NCBI GenBank assembly: GCA_019414515.1
Contig: DXLX01000018.1
Span: 1 to 64,000, forward strand
From: Collinsella sp.
GTDB lineage: Bacteria; Actinomycetota; Coriobacteriia; Coriobacteriales; Coriobacteriaceae
Reading direction: 5' to 3'
Length of the DNA stretch: 64,000 bases
Below, piece after piece: positions 1 through 8,084 of this stretch. Every line of letters begins with the position of its first letter. Positions within the stretch are counted from its first letter, which is position 1. The position numbers and the translations under genes are program-made. The notes beneath the pieces are model-generated. The model ran no database searches. It saw only the letters and a list, made by a program, of their open reading frames with translations, and was not told the origin of the DNA.

Positions 1-1506
1 GGTGGCGCGCGCAGACGTGGTGTAAGAGCGTCCTGAGGTCCGTCGCTGCAAGTCCCGATATTACTCCTTCTTGAGACCGCGCCTCTCGACTATCTCGTCC
101 ACTATCTCCCTGGCGCGCCGCCCGAGCGCGCGGCGCCTCCCCTCTGTCGGGGCCGGCCTGTCCGCGGGCTCGGCGAAGCCCTCGGCGGCCGAGGTCTCGG
201 AGAACACGCGCTGCTGGGACCACTGTCCCTCGGTCTCCATGAGGCTCGCGCACGTCAGTCGCAGCATCGACTCCCTCGAGGGGAAGGACTGCACGACCCT
301 GTAGCGGCGCTTGATCTCGCGGTTGGCGCGCTCCTGGACGTTGTTGGTGCGAAGCTTGGCCCAATGCGCCCTGGGGAAGGCCGTGAACGCCAGCGCGGAG
401 TCCTCGGCCTGCTCGAAGACCTCGCCGGCCCTGGCGGACACCGACGCCACCCAGGGCGCCGCCTCGGCCCACACGCAGCGCGCGAGGTCGGGGTCGTCCT
501 GGTAGACCGCGGCGTGCACGAGGTCCCTGACGGCCGCCTTGGAGTCCTCGGGCCTGCCCGAGCAGGCGCTCTGGAGGTTGCGCTGCAGGTGCGTCACGCA
601 GCGCTGCCAGGCGCAGCCCTGGAACAGGCGCGAGACGGCGGCCACGAGCCCGGCGTGGCTGTCGGAGACCACGAGGCGAACGCCGGCCAGCCCGCGCTCG
701 CGCAGCCCGCCGAGGAATGCCGCCCAGGAGTCCTCGCTCTCGGTGTCGACCACGTCGCAGCCCAGGAAGTGCTTGCGCCCGTCGGCGCCCAGCCCGATCG
801 CGGTCACGACGCCCTGCGAGACGACCGACGAGCCGACCCTGCAGCTCATGTAGGTAGCGTCGAGCCACAGGTAGCAGCACGGCGTGCCCGACAGGTCGCG
901 GCGGCGGAACTCCGCCACCTCGGCGTCGAGGTCGGAGCAGAGGCTCGAGACCTCCGAGCTCGACAGCGAGGATATGCCCAGCTTGGACGCCACGCGCTCG
1001 ACCTTGCGGGTGGACACGCCGCATACGTACATCTCCTGCACGATGGCGGCCACCGAGGTGTCGACGCGCGACCATCGCGCGAGCATGCCCTCGGGGTAGT
1101 AGGTGCCGTGCCTGAGCTTGGGTATCTCGAGCTCCACGTCGCCCACGGCGGTCTTGAGCGACCTGGGGCGGTAGCCGTTGCGGCTGTTCTCCCTGCCGTC
1201 GCTGCGCTCGTTGCGGCTCGCGCCGCACATCTGCTGGGCCTCGGAGTCCATCAGCGCGTTCATCACGCTGCCCAGCACCCTGCACGCGAACTCGCGCGCG
1301 TCGCCGCACTCCTGCCAAAGCCTCGCCGCCTCGAGGGCCTCGTCGCGGCCGAGGCGCAGTACACTCTCTTCTTGGGGCATCGCCTTTCCTTCCATTCGTC
1401 ACCTTCATTACTCCAACGACGAATTCTAGGCGGTGTCCCCTCCCTTTCAAGAAAGGGCGGAGGCGGGGCATGCCCCGCCTCTTACACCACATCTCTGTGC
1501 GCTACC
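1..1506 (-). mobile_element. IS256-family insertion sequence
   Basis: A single transposase gene lies between imperfect terminal inverted repeats. The left end (1-28) and the reverse complement of 1479-1506 agree at 23 of 28 positions, with an exact 12-base core GTGGTGTAAGAG nearest the gene. The left terminus sits at the window edge, so the outer boundary and any target duplication cannot be checked. Just inside the right repeat, 1461-1480 is a perfect 20-bp palindrome (AGGCGGGGCATGCCCCGCCT) that could form a hairpin blocking read-in transcription. One gene, length near 1.5 kb and terminal repeats are all typical of IS256-type elements. Confidence 0.85.
61..1380 (-). CDS. IS256-family (mutator-type) DDE transposase
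   Basis: This enzyme would cut and join the ends of the surrounding insertion sequence. Counting from an upstream ATG at 1395, the catalytic DDE residues read as D179 (LWLDATY), D245 (VVSDSHAG) and E355 (NNVQERANREIKRR), with the usual insertion domain between the second D and the E. The internal ATG at 1380 is preferred as the start because a good Shine-Dalgarno stretch (AAGGAAAGG) lies just before it; the upstream ATG at 1395 would add five residues. Length (439-444 aa) is normal for the family and no stop or frameshift is seen, so it is probably functional. It reads toward the left window edge and has no passenger gene. Confidence 0.93.
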   Translation of the reverse strand: MPQEESVLRLGRDEALEAARLWQECGDAREFACRVLGSVMNALMDSEAQQMCGASRNERSDGRENSRNGYRPRSLKTAVGDVELEIPKLRHGTYYPEGMLARWSRVDTSVAAIVQEMYVCGVSTRKVERVASKLGISSLSSSEVSSLCSDLDAEVAEFRRRDLSGTPCCYLWLDATYMSCRVGSSVVSQGVVTAIGLGADGRKHFLGCDVVDTESEDSWAAFLGGLRERGLAGVRLVVSDSHAGLVAAVSRLFQGCAWQRCVTHLQRNLQSACSGRPEDSKAAVRDLVHAAVYQDDPDLARCVWAEAAPWVASVSARAGEVFEQAEDSALAFTAFPRAHWAKLRTNNVQERANREIKRRYRVVQSFPSRESMLRLTCASLMETEGQWSQQRVFSETSAAEGFAEPADRPAPTEGRRRALGRRAREIVDEIVERRGLKKE

Positions 1507-1522
1507 GCAACCCCAAAGGCCT

Positions 1523-1752
1523 GTGGGCAAAAAAGGCCAAATATGAGTACTGTTACAATTTTAGTAGCAGACAAAACCACCCAAAATGACGTCCGAGCGA
1601 CCCCTACAACCCCCTAAAGCAGCCAACCTGACTGGTTTAAGGCATATTGGAGCCAATTTTAATGAACATACTATAGGTTATGTTCATTAACTTCTTGGAT
1701 GTAAATGCTATTCACTTAGCAACAGTACTCATATTTGGCATTTTTTGCCCAC
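1523..1752. repeat. Long nested inverted repeat between IS and transporter gene
   Basis: The stretch 1507-1834 has no gene. Arms at 1523-1556 and 1719-1752 are complementary at 32 of 34 positions. Between them a second inverted repeat, TTAATGAACATA (1659-1670) with TATGTTCATTAA (1679-1690), is perfect over 12 bp with an 8-base loop. The region is much more AT-rich than its surroundings. It could be a miniature mobile element, a cruciform or a two-level RNA hairpin; nothing in it is recognised as a known RNA. Confidence 0.7.
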
Positions 1753-1782
1753 CGCCATATAACTAACGCCCTATAGCAGACG

Positions 1783-1817
1783 AAAAACAGGCCGCAGCCC
1801 ATCGCTGCGGCCTGTTC
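1783..1817 (-). terminator. Intrinsic terminator of the Nramp-like gene
   Basis: On the minus strand AACAGGCCGCAG pairs with CTGCGGCCTGTT around a 6-base loop and is followed by TTTTTCG, about 20 bases after the stop codon of the upstream gene. Confidence 0.8.
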
Positions 1818-1834
1818 GAAACCCAAAAGAGGCG

Positions 1835-3097
1835 CTACGCGCTGTAGCCCATCGCTTGCAGTACAAACATGACGACCGTCAACACCGTAATCACGCCGAT
1901 AGTCGCCCACGTGAGCACGTTCCATACGCGGCCGTTGCGGTTGGCGCCCATAATGTGGCGATCCGCCGCGATAACCACCTGGAATACCAAGACTACGGGC
2001 AGCAGCACGCCGTTGATGACCTGCGAGGTCATCATAATCTGGAACAAATCGACGCCAGGCATGAGCACCAACACAGCAGAAATGCCGATGATGGCCGTAA
2101 TGATGCCGCGGTAAACCGGGGCCTCGTCCCAGCTGCGATCGGCGCCGCGCTCCCAACCAAAAGCCTCGCAGATGGCACTCGACGTAACGCCCGGCAGCAC
2201 GCAGGCAGCCAAAAAGCTCGCTGCGACCAGGCCCGAGGCAAACAGCACCGTGGACCACTGGCCCGCGATGGGCTCCAGCGCGCGGGCGGCATCGGCGGCA
2301 TCGCTAATCTGAATACCCGCCGGGAACAGCACCGTACCGGTCGTGATGATAATGAAGCCCGCAATGATATCAGCAGCGATCGAGCCGCTCACGGTATCAA
2401 TACGCTGCAGCACGATGTCGTCCTCGCCCGCATTCTTATCGACCACGTTGTTCTGAGCCAAGAAGATCATCCACGGTGCGATGGTGGTACCGATCGTTGC
2501 GACCACGAGCGACACGTAGCTGGGATCGTTCTGAATATTGGGGACGACCAAGTCGACCGCGACCTCGCCCCAGTTGGGGCCGGCCATAAACGCAGCGACG
2601 ATGTAGGTCACGAACACGCAGCTTACCAGCAGCAGAATCTTCTCGATGCGCTGGAAACTGCCCGACATGGTAAGCATCCACACCAGCAGCGCCACGAGCG
2701 GCACCGAGATGCTCGCCGGAACGCCAAACAGAGCAAGGCCGCTCGCGATACCCGCGAACTCCGAGATGGTCACCGCCGTGTTGGCGATCAACAGTGCCGC
2801 CATGGCCAGCACGCTCTTGCGAACGCCAAAGCGCTCGCGAATGAGCGACGCCAGGCCCTTACCCGTGACACATCCGCAGCGCGCCGCGGTCTCCTGCGTC
2901 ACGATAAGCAGCACGGTCATGACGGGAAGCATCCAGAGCATCTTATAGCCATAGCTGGCGCCCGCGCTGGAATACGTGGCGATGCCGCCGGCGTCATTGC
3001 CCGAAAGCGCCGCCAGCAGACCGGGACCCATGGCGCCAAAGATGGCCGCGATGGTCAACTTTTGCTTGGTGCTCGGCTTTTGCTTCGTATTTTGCAC
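1835..3097 (-). CDS. Nramp-related divalent metal (probably Mg2+) transporter
   Basis: An eleven-helix-type LeuT-fold membrane protein of 420 aa. TM1 reads LSGNDAGGIAT: the metal-binding Asp of the Nramp DPGN motif is kept (D35), while Pro and Asn have become Ala and Gly. In TM6 the canonical M-P-H is A207-P-W209, so the soft Met ligand used for Mn2+/Fe2+ is absent. Loss of both ligands is, as I recall it, the hallmark of Nramp-related magnesium transporters (NRMT) rather than MntH. The start chosen is GTG at 3097, preceded by a GGTAGGTGG-type ribosome site; longer frames would run into the upstream gene. The stop codon of the upstream MgtE-like gene lies 8 bases before this start, so the two are surely co-transcribed. 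Confidence 0.88.
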   Translation of the reverse strand: MQNTKQKPSTKQKLTIAAIFGAMGPGLLAALSGNDAGGIATYSSAGASYGYKMLWMLPVMTVLLIVTQETAARCGCVTGKGLASLIRERFGVRKSVLAMAALLIANTAVTISEFAGIASGLALFGVPASISVPLVALLVWMLTMSGSFQRIEKILLLVSCVFVTYIVAAFMAGPNWGEVAVDLVVPNIQNDPSYVSLVVATIGTTIAPWMIFLAQNNVVDKNAGEDDIVLQRIDTVSGSIAADIIAGFIIITTGTVLFPAGIQISDAADAARALEPIAGQWSTVLFASGLVAASFLAACVLPGVTSSAICEAFGWERGADRSWDEAPVYRGIITAIIGISAVLVLMPGVDLFQIMMTSQVINGVLLPVVLVFQVVIAADRHIMGANRNGRVWNVLTWATIGVITVLTVVMFVLQAMGYSA

Positions 3098-3105
3098 ACG
3101 ACCAC

Positions 3106-4950
3106 CTACCCCATGACCGACATGGTGAGCAGCACCGCAGCAGCACAGTACGCCACACACGAGATCATGACGGCAATGACGTTCATGGCGGTGCCCGACG
3201 TATTGAGGTCGTGCTCGTCACGCCAGAACAGCACCATCAGGTAAATCACGGCGCTCATGTTGCCCACCAGGCAGATGATGGCCGCGATGTTAAAGCAGCC
3301 GGTAAAGAGCTGCTCCTCAAACATAGGGGCATCGAGGAACGCGGCAGTGCGCACCAGCTGCGCACACAGATAGGTCACGAGCGAAAGGATCAGGCCCATA
3401 CCCGTGCTCTGGAAGAAGAATCCCAGGTACGGTTTGGGCTCGTCGTCGTGACCGTCGTACTCCAAGAAGTAGTTCTTGACGAACGACACCATGCGCGAAG
3501 CCGCCAGCAGCACGAGCGGCATGGCGCACATGGGGAACACCACCAGATGCGCGGAGCCCAGCGCCGTTCCCAGCACCGTCGCCATAATACACGAGGCGAT
3601 GCCCCACACGACGACCCAGTACTGACGATGCACGAACCAGCTGAGCACGTTCGTCGAGTCGTCCGACGCGCTATCGCCCGAGCCGACACCGGCAATCTGC
3701 AGGTCCTCCTGATGCTCCTCGGCGATAACGTCCATGGCGTCGTCGAAGGTCACGATACCCAGGATATGACGGTTCTCGTCGCAGACAGGGATGGCAACCA
3801 GGTCGTACTTGGTCATCTCGTCCGTCACGTCTTCCTGGTCCTCGTCGGGCGACACGTAGACCAGGTCGCGATAGGCGAGCTGGCCCAGCGTGGCGTCGCG
3901 GTCGGCCACGATCAGCGTGCGCAGCGAGAGCACGCCCGTCAGCATGCCGCTCGGATCCTCGGTATAGACGTAATAGACGCTCTCAAAGTCCTCGTCGAGT
4001 TTGCGAATCGCCTCGATGGCATCGCCGACCGTCGCCGTGGCGGGCAGGGAGACAAACTCCGAGGTCATGATGCGGCCGGCAGTGTTGTCCTCATAGCCCA
4101 GCAGGTTACGAATCGCCTTCTCCTCCTTGACGCCCATCAGGCGCAGGAGCTTCTCGGCCTTCTCATAATCGAGCTCGTCGATCAGGTCGGCGGCGTCGTC
4201 CGGGTCCATCATGGCCAGCATCGACGATGCGTCGGTATCGGACAGGCCCTCGAGCATCTCGGTCATGAGCTCGTCGTCATCGAACTCCGAGATGGCCTCG
4301 GCGGCCTGTGCCGTGTCGAGCTGCGCGAACACCTGCGCGCGCAGGCGCGGGTCGAGCTGCTCGATGATGTCGGCAATGTCAGCAGGATGCAGCTCGCCAA
4401 GCGTCTTGTGCGACACCGAGAGCTGGATGTTCTTAGTCGAGCGATCGAGCAGGTCCATGTAAGACCAGGCGATAATGTCCTCGCTGAGCGGTTTGCCCAG
4501 ATGCTTCATAAAGCCCTCGACGACATGCTCGAGTGTGGGGCTGATCGCGCGCAGCAGACCGCGGGCGCCGACCTCGGCACCCAGCAGACGCAGCTGATTT
4601 TCGCCCGACATGGAAAACTTGATGTCGTTGACGCGCACGACCTTCATGCCCTGCGTGTCGACAATCTGCTTGTTAAGCACGTCGCGGGCAAGCAAGAGTT
4701 CGGTCGGCTGCAAGTACGAAAAACGGATTTCGGTGGCCGACGTCTTAAGGTGTACGCCCGTCTCGTCGATACGGTCGACCCATTTGCGCCAGCTGATCAT
4801 AAACGGCGTCTTGCCGGGACCGCGGAACGCGAGCGACGTCACGTGCGGAAAAACTTCGCCGGTTGCAATGCCAAAATCGTTAACCACGCCGAGCTTTTCG
4901 CCGTCGACGTCCAAGACCGGCAATTTGAGCATCTCACTCAGATAATTCAA
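3106..4950 (-). CDS. MgtE-like protein: PRC-barrel, MgtE N-domain, CBS pair, C-terminal membrane region
   Basis: A 614-aa protein with a two-part N-terminal PRC-barrel-like region (about 1-150), an MgtE intracellular N-domain (about 185-290; HPADIADIIEQLD, MDPDDAADLIDEL), two CBS domains (about 300-425) and four or five hydrophobic segments (about 445-614). In MgtE the N and CBS domains are the cytosolic Mg2+ sensor that closes the pore when Mg2+ is high. Here the membrane part does not resemble the five-helix MgtE pore well. Translation appears to start at TTG (4950), placed after GGGGAG. Because it sits directly upstream of an Nramp-related transporter gene, it may be a sensor or regulatory subunit rather than a channel (inference). 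Alternative: a diverged but active MgtE. Confidence 0.85.
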   Translation of the reverse strand: MNYLSEMLKLPVLDVDGEKLGVVNDFGIATGEVFPHVTSLAFRGPGKTPFMISWRKWVDRIDETGVHLKTSATEIRFSYLQPTELLLARDVLNKQIVDTQGMKVVRVNDIKFSMSGENQLRLLGAEVGARGLLRAISPTLEHVVEGFMKHLGKPLSEDIIAWSYMDLLDRSTKNIQLSVSHKTLGELHPADIADIIEQLDPRLRAQVFAQLDTAQAAEAISEFDDDELMTEMLEGLSDTDASSMLAMMDPDDAADLIDELDYEKAEKLLRLMGVKEEKAIRNLLGYEDNTAGRIMTSEFVSLPATATVGDAIEAIRKLDEDFESVYYVYTEDPSGMLTGVLSLRTLIVADRDATLGQLAYRDLVYVSPDEDQEDVTDEMTKYDLVAIPVCDENRHILGIVTFDDAMDVIAEEHQEDLQIAGVGSGDSASDDSTNVLSWFVHRQYWVVVWGIASCIMATVLGTALGSAHLVVFPMCAMPLVLLAASRMVSFVKNYFLEYDGHDDEPKPYLGFFFQSTGMGLILSLVTYLCAQLVRTAAFLDAPMFEEQLFTGCFNIAAIICLVGNMSAVIYLMVLFWRDEHDLNTSGTAMNVIAVMISCVAYCAAAVLLTMSVMG

Positions 4951-5299
4951 TGGTGCTCCCCATCATTATTCCTGCGGACCGCGCGACCATGCCGGCACGC
5001 AATCCGTGGACTTTTAGATATGTATACGCATGCGCGGGCGGCACACCGCTCGGCACTCACACCCCGTGCACGCGCAGAAAGCACCTGCATGGGGTCATCG
5101 ACTGTATGGTCGAGGTTTGGATTTCACCTGTAACCTTTCTCTTGACCCTCATTAACCGCAGTAACTATAGCATCAGCATCGCACTGCGGCACCGAATTTA
5201 TGCGCTGCACATCGCAGGCATACCAAACGCTGACGTATCCGTGACATAGAGCCAGATGAGCACGGTGGGACAAAGCGATTAAGACCGCCCTAAACGACC
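4951..5299. other. Intergenic leader upstream of the MgtE-like gene
   Basis: About 350 bases without a credible gene. On the minus strand, which would be the 5' leader of the MgtE-like/Nramp pair, there are short hairpins (for example TCGACcatacaGTCGA near 5096-5111) and a GC-rich stem-prone stretch around 5030-5060. An Mg2+-sensing leader would make sense here, but I could not match the M-box, c-di-AMP or other riboswitch consensus. Confidence 0.4.
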
Positions 5300-5326
5300 A
5301 GTCGTTTAAGCACGTCCCCAATGACT
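5300..5326. repeat. GGGGAC-loop hairpin, solitary copy
   Basis: AGTCGTTTAAG..GTCCCCAATGACT folds with arms AGTCGTT/AATGACT (one G-U type pair) around a loop carrying GTCCCC. It is the same unit found in clusters at 13.7 and 17.5 kb, and here it overlaps the stop codon of the deacetylase-like gene. Confidence 0.7.
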
Positions 5327-6731
5327 ACTCTGTGGTGTCGTCGTCCTTGGGGAGTTGGGGGAACACGGCGTTTTTGGGCATGGAAACCTTGGTGAGCGAG
5401 GTGAGCTTTTTACTCAATGCCGTGTCCGTCTTGACCAGGTCGCTGAGCGTCACGATCTTGTAGCCGTCGGCGACAAGGCCATCGATAATCTGCGGCAGCG
5501 CCTCGAGCGTCTGCTCGGCGCACCCATCGCTATCGGTGAGCAGCACAATATTGCCCGGCGTCATCGAGTCGAGCACGGTCGATACTTGCTCGTCAGCGCC
5601 ATTGAGCAGCCAGTCGCCCGAATCGATATTCCACGAAACCACGGCGGACACCAGGTCCATCGAGTCAATCCAGCTTTGCTCGTCAAACGCGGCGTAGGGG
5701 GCACGCAGCAACATCGTCTCGACGCCGGTCGCCGACTTAATCGCCTCGGTGCCCTTCGTGATCTGCTTGCGCACCGTCTCGCGATCCTCGCCCTTGAGCG
5801 AATCATCGCTGTAGCTGTTGGAGCCGATCTCGCACCCGGCATCGGCAATCGCTTTGGCAGTAGCGGGCGAGGCTTCCGCGGCATCGCCCGAAAGGAAGAA
5901 CGTCGCCGTGACGCCCTTTTCCTTGAGCACCTGCAAGATCTGCTTGGTCGCGCCGCTCGGGCCCTCGTCAAATGTCAGGGCCACGTACTTTTCGTTGCCC
6001 TTGGGCGCTACGCTTGCGCACTCGACCACGCAGTCGGTGGCGGGCACGACCTCGCCGCGGTCCTGCGTCTTGCCCGACTGCTCGCCGACCCATACCTCGG
6101 AGCGGCCCTGAACACCCCAGGTTTTGACATACTCAATGGCACCCGTGCCCTCGACCTTAAGCTTTGGCTCGATAGTCGTGGCCTGGACCTCATGCTTTTC
6201 GTACACGTTGCGGCCGTCCTTGACCGTCACCTTCTCGCCACCCGTAAGCTCGTGACTATCCCATTTGCCTTGCTTCACGCGCTTGCCGTCGACCTTCACC
6301 GACAGCTTTTCGCCGCCATGGCGCTTGAGCACGCTGTCGTCGACGGCCAGCAGATCGCCGGCGTCGTACGTTTCGGTCAGGCTTTGATCGTCGATAAGAT
6401 TCTGCAACGTAGAGCCCACGCGCACCGCGGTCTTTTGCCCGTTGAGTTCCACGTCCACACTGCGGTTGACGTAGCCCACGACGGCAGCGATAAACAGCAC
6501 GAGCGCGCAACCCACGGCGATGAGCGCATAGGGCAGGCGGGACGGTCGGCGCGGCGAGCGCCCGTTGCCGATGCGCGCGCTGCGATCGCTAAACCCACGG
6601 CTATGGTTGAGGTACATCGCGCCGGGCTTACGGCGACGTCGACGCTGGCCGCTGGGCAGCTGCCCCAGGTCGCAGCGCGCCGTCGGACGCGCACCCGAGG
6701 GCCCGTTTAAGTTAGATCCGTTTTGGCGCAT
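5325..6731 (-). CDS. Membrane-anchored NodB-type polysaccharide deacetylase homologue, active site degenerate
   Basis: 468 aa: an Arg-rich cytoplasmic N-terminus (1-67), one membrane anchor (about 68-90), a DUF348/G5-like extracellular segment (about 92-230; VDVELNGQKTAVRVG) and a NodB domain (about 250-440). Family enzymes remove acetyl groups from cell-wall or chitin-like glycans. Several catalytic motifs are altered: motif 1 is TFDEGPS instead of TFDDGP, motif 2 is SYSDDSL where H-x3-H is expected, and the last motif has IVLLTDSDG without its usual His. Motif 3 (RAPYAAFDE) and the DSGDW motif remain. Both metal-binding His are therefore missing, so it may be a glycan-binding pseudoenzyme. 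The ATG at 6731 has a strong GGGGGAGGG ribosome site. Confidence 0.85.
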   Translation of the reverse strand: MRQNGSNLNGPSGARPTARCDLGQLPSGQRRRRRKPGAMYLNHSRGFSDRSARIGNGRSPRRPSRLPYALIAVGCALVLFIAAVVGYVNRSVDVELNGQKTAVRVGSTLQNLIDDQSLTETYDAGDLLAVDDSVLKRHGGEKLSVKVDGKRVKQGKWDSHELTGGEKVTVKDGRNVYEKHEVQATTIEPKLKVEGTGAIEYVKTWGVQGRSEVWVGEQSGKTQDRGEVVPATDCVVECASVAPKGNEKYVALTFDEGPSGATKQILQVLKEKGVTATFFLSGDAAEASPATAKAIADAGCEIGSNSYSDDSLKGEDRETVRKQITKGTEAIKSATGVETMLLRAPYAAFDEQSWIDSMDLVSAVVSWNIDSGDWLLNGADEQVSTVLDSMTPGNIVLLTDSDGCAEQTLEALPQIIDGLVADGYKIVTLSDLVKTDTALSKKLTSLTKVSMPKNAVFPQLPKDDDTTE

Positions 6732-6752
6732 GTGCCCTCCCCCATAAACACA

Positions 6753-6782
6753 GCGAGCCGGAGCAACATGTCTCCGGCTCGC
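6753..6782 (-). terminator. Hairpin terminator after the PRC-barrel gene
   Basis: Minus-strand GCGAGCCGGAG pairs perfectly with CTCCGGCTCGC around an 8-base loop, followed by TGTGTTTA. The T tract is weak but the position, between 6804 and the next start at 6731, fits termination. Confidence 0.6.
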
Positions 6783-6803
6783 CTCCCATCATTTGGTACG
6801 TCG

Positions 6804-7559
6804 CTATTTTGTAGCTTTTGACGAGCCTCCGCTCGCCTTTTGGTATTCGTCCTTAAAGGCCTTGAACATGCCGCGCGTCTTGCCGAGCTGCTTGCCCAGT
6901 GCGCGACTGCCCTTGTCCACGGCAACCGATCCCTTGTCGTCGAGCACCTTGGCGCCCTTTTTGACCTTGTCGCCCACCACGACGCTGGCCTCGGCAGCCT
7001 TGGCGGCCGCGCCGCCCGAATACCCGAGCGACTTGACCTCGTCCGAGACAATCATCGCGCCGTTCTCGTAGCCGCGCAGCATCGTCGGCGGCACCTGCGT
7101 GTCACCAACCAAAACACTCGAAGCAGCACCGGCGGTCACATAGAATGCCTGCACGATGCCCGAGCGTGGCTTGAACTCCACATCCGAGCAATAGCCCACG
7201 ACGTCGCCCGATTCCGTGCGCACGTCCATACCGACCCAGATGATGCAATCGTCCAGGTTGATGTCGAGGCGCTTGGCGGCGGCGGCATCGTACGTGTCCT
7301 TGACGTCATCGACCGCAATGGCGCCCTCGTAGACACCAATGGCGTCGAGCGCTACGAATCGGTCGGGACGCTCGATCATGCCCGCGATATCGGACTGGCG
7401 GACCATAAAGCCGACCACGCGCGTACCGCCCGGGGTAAAGACCGGAAAGTGAATCTTTCCGAGCTTTTTAGGGCTGCGCGGCGTGCCGTCCTTTTTGGTA
7501 CGCTTGTCCTCGGTAGGCTTGCGATAGATCTTGGCGCCGACAAAATCCCCGGCGCGCAT
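6804..7559 (-). CDS. PRC-barrel domain protein
   Basis: 251 aa, soluble. Two PRC-barrel-like halves can be seen: about 1-80 (MRAGDFVGAKIY... and VVGFMVRQSDI) and about 95-180 (LDDCIIWVGMDVRT.. GDVVGYCSDVEF). The last 70 residues are Lys/Ala/Gly-rich and probably unstructured. PRC-barrel proteins bind RNA, lipids or partner proteins in varied roles, and no specific function can be given. Its start codon overlaps the stop of the upstream YtxH-like gene (TAATG), so the two are translationally coupled. The MgtE-like protein encoded nearby also carries PRC-barrel modules, but a link is speculative. Confidence 0.8.
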   Translation of the reverse strand: MRAGDFVGAKIYRKPTEDKRTKKDGTPRSPKKLGKIHFPVFTPGGTRVVGFMVRQSDIAGMIERPDRFVALDAIGVYEGAIAVDDVKDTYDAAAAKRLDINLDDCIIWVGMDVRTESGDVVGYCSDVEFKPRSGIVQAFYVTAGAASSVLVGDTQVPPTMLRGYENGAMIVSDEVKSLGYSGGAAAKAAEASVVVGDKVKKGAKVLDDKGSVAVDKGSRALGKQLGKTRGMFKAFKDEYQKASGGSSKATK

Positions 7560-7954
7560 TATGCCTCGGTCGAGGGCTCCGCAGCCTCGGTATCAGCCTC
7601 GACGGCGTTCTCGACCACGACGTCGGCGGCAGGCGTCACGTTGCCGCCCGAAATGGCGTCGTTGAGCTGCTCGCGCAGCTGGTCCATGCGCTCGCGGGCC
7701 AGGTCGACCTTGGCGCGCAGGTCGTCGGTCTTGGCGTCGACCATCGGGCCAAAGTCATTCACCGCAGCACGGGCCTCCTCGGCGCTGTGCTCGTAGGTGT
7801 CGCGCATATTGTCCCAGGCGTCGTTGGCGATATCGGCAGCCATGGCGCGGGTCTCGGCGCCCGAGCGCGGGGCCAGAGCAACGCCGACAATAGCGCCGGC
7901 AGCGGCACCAAAAAGTGCGCCGGAGACAAAGCTGAAAGTCTTACCCATGATCAT
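7559..7954 (-). CDS. YtxH-like small membrane-associated protein
   Basis: 131 aa. The start of the protein (MGKTFSFVSGALFGAAAGA, then IVGVALAPRSG) is the Gly/Ala-rich membrane segment plus LAPRSG motif that marks the YtxH-like family, often stress- or envelope-associated. A charged helical region (about 35-95) with coiled-coil character follows, then an Ala/Glu-rich tail. Two starts are possible, ATG 7954 or ATG 7948, both behind AGGAGAGG; the first is listed. It is coupled to the PRC-barrel gene by a one-base overlap, suggesting a joint role at the membrane. Confidence 0.78.
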   Translation of the reverse strand: MIMGKTFSFVSGALFGAAAGAIVGVALAPRSGAETRAMAADIANDAWDNMRDTYEHSAEEARAAVNDFGPMVDAKTDDLRAKVDLARERMDQLREQLNDAISGGNVTPAADVVVENAVEADTEAAEPSTEA

Positions 7955-8084
7955 TCCTCTCCTGCGGGCACGTCGGTGCCCACCGTTTGAATGCTGTCCA
8001 TTATACCCGCAGCGCATCACTTGCCGCTCCGCTCATCTGTGTACGGCAAAGGCGCAGGTACGTGATGGTGATAAACGCGTAGGC

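Noticed and set aside
1835..3097. Assignment as MntH manganese transporter
   Set aside because: The DPGN and M-P-H metal-site residues of Mn2+ transporters are changed to DAGG and A-P-W.
4951..5299. Mg2+ (M-box) riboswitch upstream of the MgtE-like gene
   Set aside because: Biologically attractive, but I could not match the conserved M-box sequence blocks; only short generic hairpins are seen.
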